Assembly (NCBI GenBank): GCA_045837725.1
Contig: JBEWZL010000162.1
Span: 124,001-188,000 of the forward strand
Reading direction: 5' to 3'
From: Vermamoeba vermiformis
Taxonomy: Eukaryota > Tubulinea > Echinamoebida
Length of the DNA: 64,000 bases
In this document: positions 1 to 9,838 of the stretch, piece after piece
Numbering within the stretch: the first letter of the stretch is position 1
Layout: every line of letters begins with the position of its first letter
Notes under the pieces: model-generated
What the model was told of the DNA's origin: nothing
Database searches by the model: none
Seen by the model: the letters and a program-made list of their open reading frames with translations, nothing else
Translations under genes and position numbers: made by a program

Positions 1-2032
1 GCCAATCTAACAGTTATTAGGCGCAGGAATTATCCGTTCGCCGGATTTTTTTACTGGAGCAAAGGCTCCGTTATTGACTCACCTTAACATCAGCCGTAAT
101 GAACTATCTGCAAAACAGTGCGAGGAGCTTGGTGTATTAATAGCTAACTGCAGACAGCTCGAATTATTTAACGCTCGATGTACGAGTATAATGCAGCAAT
201 TATGACTGATAACACTATTATTATCAGCGATGGGAAAATCCGATTTGAAAGGTTTATTGCCGCAATTGAAATTCCTCAAACGGCTGAAAATACTTGATCT
301 CAGTGGTAAGTACCACCGTGTAATTAGCTTATTTGAATTAATTCAGGCACCAAGGCTATGAGTTTGACGAAGACGCTATGCAACTTTTTGCTGATTCTAT
401 TTGTGAATGCCGAAACTTAGAGCACTTGGGTTTATCTGAAAGTCTCCGAGTGGTTGGCTTCAAGAAATTAGTTGCCACGGTATCAAAGTGCCACTCGTTG
501 AAATACTTGGACTTATCAAAAAGTAAGAGAATACCTATGTTAAAACTGGTGTAACCATTTTTCAGACAAAACCAATCTATGGCTTGACGAACAACTCTAT
601 GATATCGAGTTTTTACTGACGCATAACTCTTTGGAAGACTTGGATCTGTCATGTATGATTTCTTTAGTTAACAAAATTACTAACAGTCGGAACAGACAAT
701 GGTTTCACCAACAATGACATCAATTATCTTGCCAAAGCCTTTTCAGAATCTCAACACAGGGCACTGGGGCTCGATGGCAATAGCTTTAACAACGATGGCT
801 TGGATCAGTTGTTTGATGCCATAGAGTACAACAATTACATTAAGACTTTGAATGTGGATCGTAAGACTATTGCCAATACCTGTCAATCGATTGAATAGGC
901 TGCCTGACCAGTTCACAGGTATCCCTTTCACTGCTGAAGGATTGGAAATAACCCTCAAAAAGCTACAAAAAAATACATCATTGTGCACGCTACGCATTCT
1001 TTGTAAGTGAACTTCCAGTATCTTTTGTTATTATTATTATTATTAATATTACTTTTCATAGTACCAAGAGGAGTGGAATCGTTGTATGAAGTAATCGAAG
1101 ACTGCATGGATTTAAATTTAAAGCGAACGCATTTTGCAAACGGACATGACGAAGTATCGTTATCAACCAAGCTCAAAATTAGCGAATTGAACCACCAAAT
1201 TGATAGTGAAAATCTTCAGCTACGAAAAAAAGGGGAACGTCTCGAGCAACTCACAAGTTGGAAGTGGCAATATGAGCTACAGCAAAAAAACTGGGAAAAA
1301 CACATGAAAGAGCCCATTAGCTCCTGGAATCACAACACAGTCGAAGAATTTATGAAGGAGATTATGTTGGGTGATTTTGCGCAATATTTCAAAGAGCATG
1401 AAGATTTTAACGGCCAAATGCTGTTACGGATGAACTCTCTTTATCTACACAAAGCTGGTCTAACGTTTGAGCAATCTAAGCGACTTCAAGCATCCCTTTT
1501 CTTGATTCACAACTTTCAAAAGCTGACTAATCCACCACACGTTTTTGAATGGACGAACGATGAAGTCTTGAATTGGCTCAAAGAGAAGAACCTTGGAGAT
1601 TTGAAAGAGTATTTTAAGATATCGCCTCAGGTAAACAACTAACGATAAATTTAAATTAGCGTACTTACTGGATTGTAGTACCTGATAACGGGAAAAGAGC
1701 TGCTGTTCTTGGATAACTACGATTTGATCGATACTTTGCTCTTGGACCCGAAACAAGCAGCGATGGTAGAAGTAGCGATTCAAAGCCTACAGCAAAGTCT
1801 TATCAAGCGCAAAGTCCCTGACCACTTCAAATGTCCGATCACATATGAAGTAATGAAAGACCCTGTGATAGCCAGCGATGGACACACGTACGAACGAAAA
1901 GCCATTGAAGAGTGGTTGCAAAATCACGATCGCTCGCCACTCACAAACGAAAAGCTGCAAGATAAGAAAGTATATCCGTGTCTCTACTTGAAGACCAGCA
2001 TCGCCGAGTTCTTGAATGCCAATAACAACTAA
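1..2032 (+). CDS. LRR-coiled coil-SAM-SAM-U-box E3 ligase, 5' partial
   Basis: This is a probable ubiquitin E3 ligase whose start lies upstream of the window. Successive exons of roughly 90-190 nt each encode a ribonuclease-inhibitor-type leucine-rich repeat and end near an LxxLDLS motif. They are joined by short GT..AG introns, for example with donors near 299, 522 and 1000. After the repeats come a coiled coil (exon from about 1063), a SAM domain (about 1310-1525) and a second SAM domain (about 1545-1790) split by an intron at about 1631-1680. The C-terminal U-box (about 1814-2030) has the typical PITYEVMKDPV core and the DGHTYERKAIEEWL segment. A U-box recruits an E2, and the LRRs and SAMs probably choose the target or oligomerise the protein. 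All junctions keep the frame if the donor after LDLSGK is used. The next gene is a full-length tandem paralogue. Confidence 0.85.
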
Positions 2033-2361
2033 TAAGCTCGAATTACATTTTGCTATGATCCATGCCAAGTGTTGAATTCACCTGTAAGTTAATATAAACG
2101 ACATTTATTTAACTCATTCGGAGATTATTTAGATACGTCAGAAATCTAGCACCGATTTGACACGCCTCAAATAACTTTTCTTAGCAACTCAATATTACCT
2201 CGTCAAGTTGCTCATGTATCAAATGAGTAACAATTAATATCGTGCTCAACTCCGTTTTAAATTAGAAGCTGTTAAAAGGAACTTCATAACGTGATCTGGA
2301 ACTGGGAACGATTGGAAACACTTCACAGCTAAAAAAATTTGTTATTTAGTTTCTCACTGCA

Positions 2362-5300
2362 ATGCAGGTGAAACAAGAAAACGAAAAGCGTCGCTATAGC
2401 GATGTCGGTATTAAAAGACCCGCAGTAGACTTCATAGATCTGACACCAACGAAGCGACCAAAGATCGAGAATATTTTGATGTAAGTGCAGCTTACTCAAA
2501 CCACCTAAATTAATTTTTTTGTATAGAACTTCAGGTGAACAACTAGGCGAATTTTACAAGCTAAAAAAACATTTCGTTTTGGATCGAGCTTTGTCCAAAC
2601 TACCAATTGGACGATGTAAGTGTAAATAATTAATTTATATTACTAACATAATAAATATTTTAGATTTGTCGCAAGTAACTTGCACTGTAAAAGAAATGTC
2701 TTGGTTAGAAACCGAGATGCGCAACCAGACTGGGTTGACAGGTCTAGATCTCCGAGGTAAGCCTGAAATATATAACGCTAGTAATGAAATAATTAATAAC
2801 TACGTAAATTAATAGGATTGCAAATTGTTTTAGTACTACGTCTGCTGAGCATTTTCTCGACAAATAAAAGTATTGAAGAGCTTCGTCTTTCGCGTAAGTC
2901 AACGATAAAATTTAGCAAGTCTTTATACTAAAATATTTAAATTTAGTCGTTACTGAAGAGATTGCATTCAAGCTTGCCCAGATATTGCAAGTGGAACAAC
3001 TCACGTTGCTGGATCTGTCATGTACGGTCTCAAAGTCACTTCTCAATCTAATCATTTATTCGTAGGTTGCTCTATTAAACCAGCGACTATGGTGCCGTTG
3101 CTAAATAATACGCACTTTACGGCTTACAAAAGTTTCAAGTTTTTGGATCTTAGCCACAACGAGATCGGATGTGACGATCTCCGGAAAAAAAAAAAGAAAA
3201 AACGGTATTGTATCTCACTAAGAAAATAAAGTTAAGTTTTTTAGATCTCCCGGGAGATTTTTAGCGGTCACAATCGGATCCGATGGCTTCAATGCACTAG
3301 GACTCGTGCTCAAGAATAACTCATCCTTGCATACGCTTCTGATAGCAGGTACTTAGATGTTGCTATTGTGCTATTTTTCTTACGCTTTCAGACGTCGCAC
3401 AAGAAGACTATTCGTGGCAGTGGTTCGCTGAGGGTCTACAAGCGGCGCAATGTTTGACAAGGCTCGATATTAGTTGTAAGTTCATTATTGATGCTCTGTG
3501 AAATTTCATATTGACAGTATCCAGATAACCCGTTGACACCGAACAATGCGCAAGTGTTGGTGAATAGTCTTGCTGCCAATAGAACGATAGAAGAGCTAAA
3601 TTTAGCTGGTAAGAAGCTTGTTAACTTGAATTATGAGTCCGTCTAATGTACGCTAGCGATGTCCTTGCGTGGTATTGAAGCTGAGCGCATCGTTGCCGCG
3701 CTGAGAAGGAACCAAAATCTTACAACTCTGGATTTATCTCGTAAGTACTGCTAGTGCGATTACTTCGATAACTGACTCTACTTTAGGTAATCCTCAGCTC
3801 GGAATCGACGGAGCACGTGCCATCGCGGAGTTGATCGGCCTGAACCGGTTGAAAGATCTCGATGTGTCATGTAAGATTATGAGACCATAATTAGCTCTAA
3901 TTAACTCTTCTTAGTTAATGCCTTCACAAACCATTCAATTGCAGCCATTGCCTCGTCTCTACAACAAAACAGATCTTTGACCAATCTCTCGCTGGCTGGT
4001 ACGAACATTGCACGACTGGTATTTGATGCAGCTAACTAAATCTTATTAGGCAATCGTTTTGACGCTGTAGGCTTAAAGTATGTATTCGTGGCGTTGGCCA
4101 ATCACGGTCACCTCAGATCGCTGAATTTGAGAGGTAAGACTGGACTCAACACCAACGTCTTTAAGCTAATCTCTTAGACATGAAAATACCACCCGAGAGC
4201 TTTACCAACGTGGACCTTTCCGACATTATGAAGAACAAGTCATTAACAGACATTGGTGAGTTGATAGCATCAATAATAACTAAGCCACGCACTAACGATG
4301 ACTAGATATTCGCTCCGCTGAGTTAAAGAACCTCGTGAATACGTTGGTAACGCGCAACAAGAAGATTAAATCCTTGGACTTGGGTTCGCTTCACGAATAC
4401 ATTGAGCTGAAAGACTGGACTAAAGTGGAAGAGTTTTTCCGCGCCAATCCCTCGCTTAAGCTCTCAGACATTGTTAACGAAGAGATATTCCCAAAGCAAA
4501 CACGTGCATTGATTCATGCCACGTACGAAAAGTCCCAAAGTAAGCCGAACAAGAACGAGCCCGTAGCGAGTGTGGCACCAAGTCCGGTGAAAATTTCTCC
4601 TTCTCAACAATCAACGAACAACAACAACAACATTGCCGAAAATAATACGAATCAGAACAACAATAATAACAATAATACTAACCAGCAAGACGAAGGAGAC
4701 GAAGAAGATGAGTCGGAGGAGGAACAATGCGAGAGTTCTGCAGCAGCTGTTGAATACAAGCCTGAATCGATCTTGCTGGAGATTGCCGAGAAGAAAGTTG
4801 CGATCAAATACCTGACTAAAGAGAAGCAAGACGTGCGCAAGAATATTGACGCGATTGACGGCAAGATAAAAGAGGTGAAGAAGGACGTCAAGGCAAGTGA
4901 GGCCAAATTAGCGATCTGGAAGAAGAGCATGACAACTCCTTTCAACGAATGGACGGTTACGAACGTCTTGTTGTTGTTAAAAGAGCTCAAATTGCAGCAC
5001 GTGATGAGAATTTTCGAAGAAGATTTGGTCGATGGAAAAGGGCTCATGGCGACTGAATACTGTTGACATGAGAAGACTTGGATTGTCGTAAAAAGAAGCG
5101 AAACAACTCCAAAGAGCGATTTATATGATTGATAATCACAACTCATTGGCTGGCGGTCCGGATGTGTTCAAGTGGAGCTTTGAAAAGTTGAGCGAATGGC
5201 TCACTGAGAACAACTTGCCACACATTATCGATACCTTCAAGACGCATAATGTAAGTCGCTATTCATCCTTAAATATTGTTTGCATTTTAACGCTATTGCA

Positions 5301-5643
5301 GGTGACCGGCGCGGACCTGATTTTCTTGGATGGTTGGGACATTGCAGATTGGCTTGGTATTGTTTTGAATGATAAGCGTGTTCTCGAAGCGGCTATAGAA
5401 AAGCTGAAATCAACCATTGTCAAGAAGAAAATCCCTGAAGAGTATTTGTGTCCGATAACGCACGAAGTTATGACAGATCCGGTTGTAACTAGCGATGGAA
5501 ACACGTACGAAAGACAAGCTATCGAACAATGGCTAAAGAAGAACAATACTAGTCCGTTGACTAATAAGCCGCTGGCGAATAAGAAAGTCATTCCAAATCA
5601 GCACCTCAAGAACACGATCACTAAGTTTATGAACGACAAATAG
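2362..5643 (+). CDS. LRR-coiled coil-SAM-SAM-U-box E3 ligase paralogue, first SAM domain disrupted
   Basis: The start chosen is the ATG at 2362, which opens a short basic N-terminus with a KRPK-type nuclear localisation-like patch. About a dozen LRR exons follow (2530-4330), with introns placed after LDLS-like motifs as in the upstream gene. One LRR carries a poly-Lys insert near 3190. The exon from 4308 holds an Asn/Gln- and Asp/Glu-rich linker, a coiled coil (about 4770-4925) and SAM 1. SAM 2 is split by an intron at 5251-5301, and the U-box (about 5430-5640) has the PITHEVMTDPV and DGNTYERQAIEQWL segments. SAM 1 is broken: the frame meets TGA at 5064, and the homologous helix continues in the next frame, where it meets TAA at about 5089. 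A 37-nt intron (5062-5098) would restore the frame but would delete a conserved helix. This could be a young pseudogene, an assembly error or a real very short intron. Confidence 0.75.
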
Positions 5644-6048
5644 GAGAACTATAATTGTAACCTTCATTGCATACCATTAAAGACCAAATTTATTTTTATG
5701 CTAAACAACAAACGGCACCGGCACGGCATGTTGGTTTTTTAGCCGCATTTCAATTAAGCTTCATTTATTCGACCACATGACATATATTAATTTTAACAAA
5801 TGCCAAATTAAATTCGACAAGTTCCACTGAGCTGGCCTGGTAGAGAGCAAATTGAAATTGATCAATTTTTATTTTTTATCTACTTGTAATAATTATTAAT
5901 TAACATGTTATTTTTTAAAAGACGACTATTAATAAGAGCCTTAATTTTTTTTAATAATCAGACAGTATTTTCGTATTTTGCGATTATTTAAAATTTTACG
6001 GATGGCTTCGAAAATATGAGACTAATGACCATTATTTATTAGAACAGA
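5644..6048. other. AT-rich spacer between convergent genes
   Basis: This 405-nt stretch separates the 3' ends of the U-box gene and the secreted-protein gene. It has T-runs and AATAAA/ATTAAA-like words, for example the word at about 5676. These fit polyadenylation signals for both genes. No reading frame or structured RNA was seen. Confidence 0.5.
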
Positions 6049-7896
6049 CTAATTAGGGGCTCTAACACCATTTTTGCTATTAGCAGAGAAATCGGCGGCA
6101 GGGATGACGCTAATCTGACCGTCGACTTTGTAGCTGAAAGGAACAGTAGGCACTAACTGCTTGAAGATAATGCCCTTTGTTAGATCCGGTGTTGGGCGAG
6201 CATATCGGCCATACGCATCCGTGTACATCACAACAGAAGGTGAAGCCTGGAACACAATGCCCGAGAAGTGCGTGTTGGAATGCACTGAACCACGGAACGG
6301 CGAGCGCGTGTCATTCCAAGCGACTCGGCTGCTGCTGGCTGAGACTGCCTCCTGGCACAAAAGCGACAAAGCCATTGGATGCGAGGGCTGATAGCACAAG
6401 TCCACAGTGCGCGAGATCTTCGTGGGCGAGGTCGCGTTGTAGACACGAGCAGGATTGAGGAATGTGAAGTAGAACGAAGAGCCTAATAAGCCAGTAAGCC
6501 AGAACTCTCGCGTGCGCAAGGTAAGCAGCTGCTGTTGTTGGTCAGCAGTTCCACTGAGGTAACAATCGTTCGTAGGAATAGCGCGATGCATGCCACCTGA
6601 AGGCTGACTGGCCGGATTGGGAGGAATACCTGGGTCCACAATGGTGTTGCACAGATCAGCTTGAGGCGAGCGGAAAGTGCCAGGAATACCGAACAATCCG
6701 AACTGCTTAATGTTGAATGGCTGAAGGCCCTCACATTGACCGGAGACGAAGAGTTCGTGTGCGGAGTTGGACAAGGCATCAGGCGAGTGTGTGCCCATGT
6801 GCAGCTTGATCAAGACATTGCAGCGGCGGATCTGGCTGCCCTTGCTCGAGTTGTACAGTCTCCAACCATTAGCAACGAAGACTTTATGGCCAAAGTGATC
6901 TTCATGACGCGCACCACTGCCTTCAACAATGGAGTGAAGCTCATTGACGTATCCAAAAGCAGGCCAGCCATTCAAAGTGAACACTTCCGAGCCGCGAGGG
7001 TCATCTCCGTGATCGTGTCCGTACGTGCAGTAAGTGCCAGTCTCGGGGTTGAAGTCCACAGGAGGGTGCCACGTCGAGTAGATCTTGCCATCGTCGCCGC
7101 GAGTCCAGTAAGTGTCGTGCATCCATTGAGGACAGTCGCCAATGTCAGAAGGTGTCCAGAGTCTGTAAGCCTTGGAAAATTGTTCGCCAGCTCCAGGCAG
7201 CATTGCTCGGGAGCGAACAGTTCTACCAGAGATTCTAATGACGGGACCTGCAGCATTGTACGTCGAGTTGTATTGACGTTTTAAAATCTCATCAATTCGC
7301 TGTACAGTGCCACGAGCCCAAAAAGCAAACCAATTGAAGCGCATCGTGCTGCCAGTACCAGGGAAGACAATGGTGATGTTTTGAAGACCACGTGCTAGTT
7401 GCGGATTCAAGGGGCACCCAACAGTGCGATAAGTTGCTACAGAGCCGGTGCTTTGAACAGTGCAGGAGCCAACGACAGGGCCAGTAGACGAGCGGAGTCG
7501 GACCTCAACTTGATTAGTTCCAGAGGCCAGAGCAATGCGCAACATCAAGCTCTCAACGCCAGAACCAAGATCGAGGTTGCTGTAAGTCGCATAATTGCCA
7601 TTGGCCGTGTTGGTCAGCTCTTGGGTGGCCGGTTCAAATTGCAAGCCATAGGGCTCAAAGCTTCGTTCGTTGTAGTCACCAAAGACGAGTGTAAGGCCTA
7701 CTCGTTCCACGCTGTTGAGCGCATCCACACGGGCAAGGACGTACCATGGCGCAATAGAACTAGCAGGGATCAGTTGGGATTGGGCGGTCGTGCGAGCTTC
7801 AAGCACGTGGTCGCCTAGCTCGTAGTCGTGAGTCAGTACGAAGCCAAGCAAGGTAAGTGAAAGGCACCAAACGATAAGATCACGAAATCGCAACAT
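6049..7896 (-). CDS. Secreted protein with N-terminal carbohydrate-binding-like domain and His/Asp-rich C-terminal domain
   Basis: A single exon encodes 615 aa. Residues 1-22 form a signal peptide (basic start, then a long Leu/Val-rich core). Residues of about 40-195 look like a beta-sandwich carbohydrate-binding module of the CBM6/CBM35 type, ending in a Phe/Trp-rich strand; this is a resemblance judged by eye. The rest is cysteine-, His- and Asp-rich: DCPQWMHDTYW near 254-264, GHDHGDD near 293-299, HEDHFGHK near 331-338 and KLHMGTHSPD near 364-373. The pattern suggests a metal site and possibly an enzyme acting on wall polymers, but I do not recognise the family and assign no reaction. It has no TM or GPI signal, so it is probably exported. 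A TATA-like box lies about 60 nt upstream. Confidence 0.75.
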   Translation of the reverse strand: MLRFRDLIVWCLSLTLLGFVLTHDYELGDHVLEARTTAQSQLIPASSIAPWYVLARVDALNSVERVGLTLVFGDYNERSFEPYGLQFEPATQELTNTANGNYATYSNLDLGSGVESLMLRIALASGTNQVEVRLRSSTGPVVGSCTVQSTGSVATYRTVGCPLNPQLARGLQNITIVFPGTGSTMRFNWFAFWARGTVQRIDEILKRQYNSTYNAAGPVIRISGRTVRSRAMLPGAGEQFSKAYRLWTPSDIGDCPQWMHDTYWTRGDDGKIYSTWHPPVDFNPETGTYCTYGHDHGDDPRGSEVFTLNGWPAFGYVNELHSIVEGSGARHEDHFGHKVFVANGWRLYNSSKGSQIRRCNVLIKLHMGTHSPDALSNSAHELFVSGQCEGLQPFNIKQFGLFGIPGTFRSPQADLCNTIVDPGIPPNPASQPSGGMHRAIPTNDCYLSGTADQQQQLLTLRTREFWLTGLLGSSFYFTFLNPARVYNATSPTKISRTVDLCYQPSHPMALSLLCQEAVSASSSRVAWNDTRSPFRGSVHSNTHFSGIVFQASPSVVMYTDAYGRYARPTPDLTKGIIFKQLVPTVPFSYKVDGQISVIPAADFSANSKNGVRAPN

Positions 7897-7952
7897 AGTG
7901 TTGTGGTGTTGTGCTCTTGTCGAAAATTAGTTTTAAACAAGACCGCGAATTT

Positions 7953-7964
7953 TGCCTTTTATGC
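7953..7964 (-). promoter_or_regulatory. TATA-like box of the secreted-protein gene
   Basis: Read on the minus strand this gives GCATAAAAGGC, about 60 nt before the ATG at 7896. The same ATAAAAGG word occurs at a similar distance before the small repeat-protein gene at 60496-60896, which supports a core-promoter role. Confidence 0.5.
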
Positions 7965-8528
7965 TCATCACAGAATCTTCTATCTTCCGCATTTTGCAAG
8001 AGTGAGTTTGGCATCTAACAAGCACCATATAATTGAATATCTTGATTTGTTCAGCTTGCCTAGTATTGCGTATTCAACTTGCAGATTGCACAACGGCATG
8101 TGTCACGTGATGCACGGATCTATTCTCGATTTCGCCAAATTTACGATCGCTAGAAACCAACCGTCAATCATTTCCATAGTGAGGATATAAAAGGTTTAGA
8201 TAAGGATAATCGATTATGATTCCTTTAAAATTAGAAATTAACGTCCGGCAGTTTTGTGGTCCGACTCACATCCACGGAGCTCCGTTCGTGTCGCGGTCTC
8301 GTTAGTTACGAAACTCTGCTCGATTTATGGCAGAGGATTCCTAGGCAACTACACGTCAGGAATTATATGACACAGCGACTGTTTGATAACAACAAATTAG
8401 ACCGATAATACGTATCCATTGTTGTGACACCTGTCACAAGCCTCGTAAACGCCAAATTTGTCTTTTTTCTTCCGGAATTTTATAATCTTAGTTTCCTTTC
8501 TACGTTAAACCACAAATAACACTCTAAG
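7965..8528. other. Divergent intergenic region with TATA-like words
   Basis: This is the upstream region shared by the minus-strand secreted-protein gene and the plus-strand GPI-type gene. On the plus strand, GATATAAAAGG lies at 8184-8194 and TTTATAATC at about 8478-8486. The second is about 45 nt before the ATG at 8529 and is the better candidate for that gene. No ORF or RNA gene was recognised. Confidence 0.4.
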
Positions 8529-9338
8529 ATGCTCAAGGTCGCTATATTACTCCTCGCGCTCATTGCTTTGGTCAACGCTCAAGTTCGAGTGACTCGTCTG
8601 TTCGGCCCCGATCCACAGTGCAGATCCAACTTCGCTCTTGGAGTCGTTATTGTAAGTACTCGTAATAACATATTGTCTCGTTGATAATAAATATCAATGT
8701 TAAGGCGACAATTCCGAACTGCATTCCATCGAACTGCACTGCCTCCGTGCAATCTGGTTTCTACGAGATCGTTGAATGCGCACAGACTCTCGACGCTGTT
8801 ACTGTCCCGCCTTATTGGCTCACTCTTTCGACGTATGGTGCTAATGACACTTGTAATATCAACAGTAGAACGAGCATCATTGGAGGTAAGTGCTTGACCT
8901 TAAAAATTTGAATTTAGCGCCGTACTAACCTTCGGACCAGCGCGCAATGGTCAATGTTTCCCAGCTCTATCTGGATTCGTTTCTTTTTCGTGCACTAGCG
9001 GCCAGATTACCAGCCAGTATTGCACTGCTTCTTGCGATGACAGCGATTGTGTGAGCTCGGAAGTGAACACACAATGTGAACAATCGAATCTTTTTGGTGG
9101 AATCTTTGCCAATTCACAATGCCCAACGCAACCGGAACCGCCCATGGCCCCCATAGCCCTCGACTTACCTCCCACTCCAGTTGACAGTCCGCTGGATAGT
9201 CCTGTTGCAACCAATAGTCCCACCCCAAGCATCTACATCCCTATTAGTGCTCCTAGCGCCGATGAAGCCACAAGCAGTGCAGCGACAATCAGCGCTTCAC
9301 TTTTCAGCCTTGGCTTTGTAGCGCTATATTTGTTTTGA
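8529..9338 (+). CDS. Small cysteine-rich GPI-anchored-type surface protein
   Basis: There are three exons (8529-8652, about 8706-8884 and 8941-9338). The junctions keep the frame, and the second intron has a clear CTAAC branch site followed by an AG acceptor. The protein starts with a signal peptide (MLKVAILLLALIALVNAQ) and continues with a cysteine-rich domain of about 150 residues. A Pro/Ser/Thr-rich stalk follows, with repeated PxxSP-like units. It ends in small residues and a hydrophobic tail with no cytoplasmic segment, as in GPI-anchor addition signals. It is therefore probably a cell-surface protein, possibly for adhesion or contact with the environment. I do not recognise the Cys-rich domain. 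It lies head-to-head with the 6049-7896 gene and upstream of another GPI-type gene. Confidence 0.8.
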
Positions 9339-9838
9339 ATCTTTTCAATAAATTGCTGTTTGGATGAATCCGTTTGACACAATTCATACATCGCACGCGC
9401 ACGATAAGATAAATTAAGAGTGATATTCGTACTGTTACGTGCAGGTGAGGTACATAAAGTAGCAAGTCATATCAATCTGAGGTGAGATGACATGTGACGC
9501 CGATGAGTGACATAACTTATTCATTTCTAGGCAATCAATATGTAACGATATTATAATACCTTCATATGTTAAGGTTATAAAGAAGCGATAAAGCAAGAAA
9601 CAACGTTGGATCTGATACCGAATTTGTAATGTAAATTCGTGAAGCATGCTTTCGAGAACCCCAAAAAGATGTAAATTCCTTGTGATTACATGCATTCGTT
9701 GTTAGCCTAATATCATGACGCAACGTACGAAAGGAATCACATCAATATCGCAACGAGCAATCACGTGCCATTTTTACACATAAATTGGCAATCTCTTCAT
9801 TATGGACCACTAAATCGTATCTACGAACACACAAGAAC
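9339..9838. other. Intergenic region upstream of the DUF4397 gene
   Basis: This half-kilobase stretch probably contains the polyadenylation region of the preceding gene (AATAAA near 9348) and the promoter of the next. A minus-strand frame at 9435-9695 lacks homology and splice signals and is not called. Nothing else was recognised. Confidence 0.4.

Noticed and set aside
1026-1050. TTA repeat as a transposon or CRISPR-like signal
   Set aside because: It is a simple microsatellite inside an intron's pyrimidine tract.
4611-4829. Minus-strand and other-frame ORFs over the Asn-rich linker
   Set aside because: These are shadows of the low-complexity coding strand with no homology or splice signals.
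5062-5098. 37-nt intron as the certain answer to the SAM break
   Set aside because: It would delete residues that stay conserved in the other frame, so it is listed only as one option.
6661-7284. 207-aa plus-strand ORF opposite the secreted-protein gene
   Set aside because: It is an antisense shadow; the minus strand carries the signal peptide and coherent domains.
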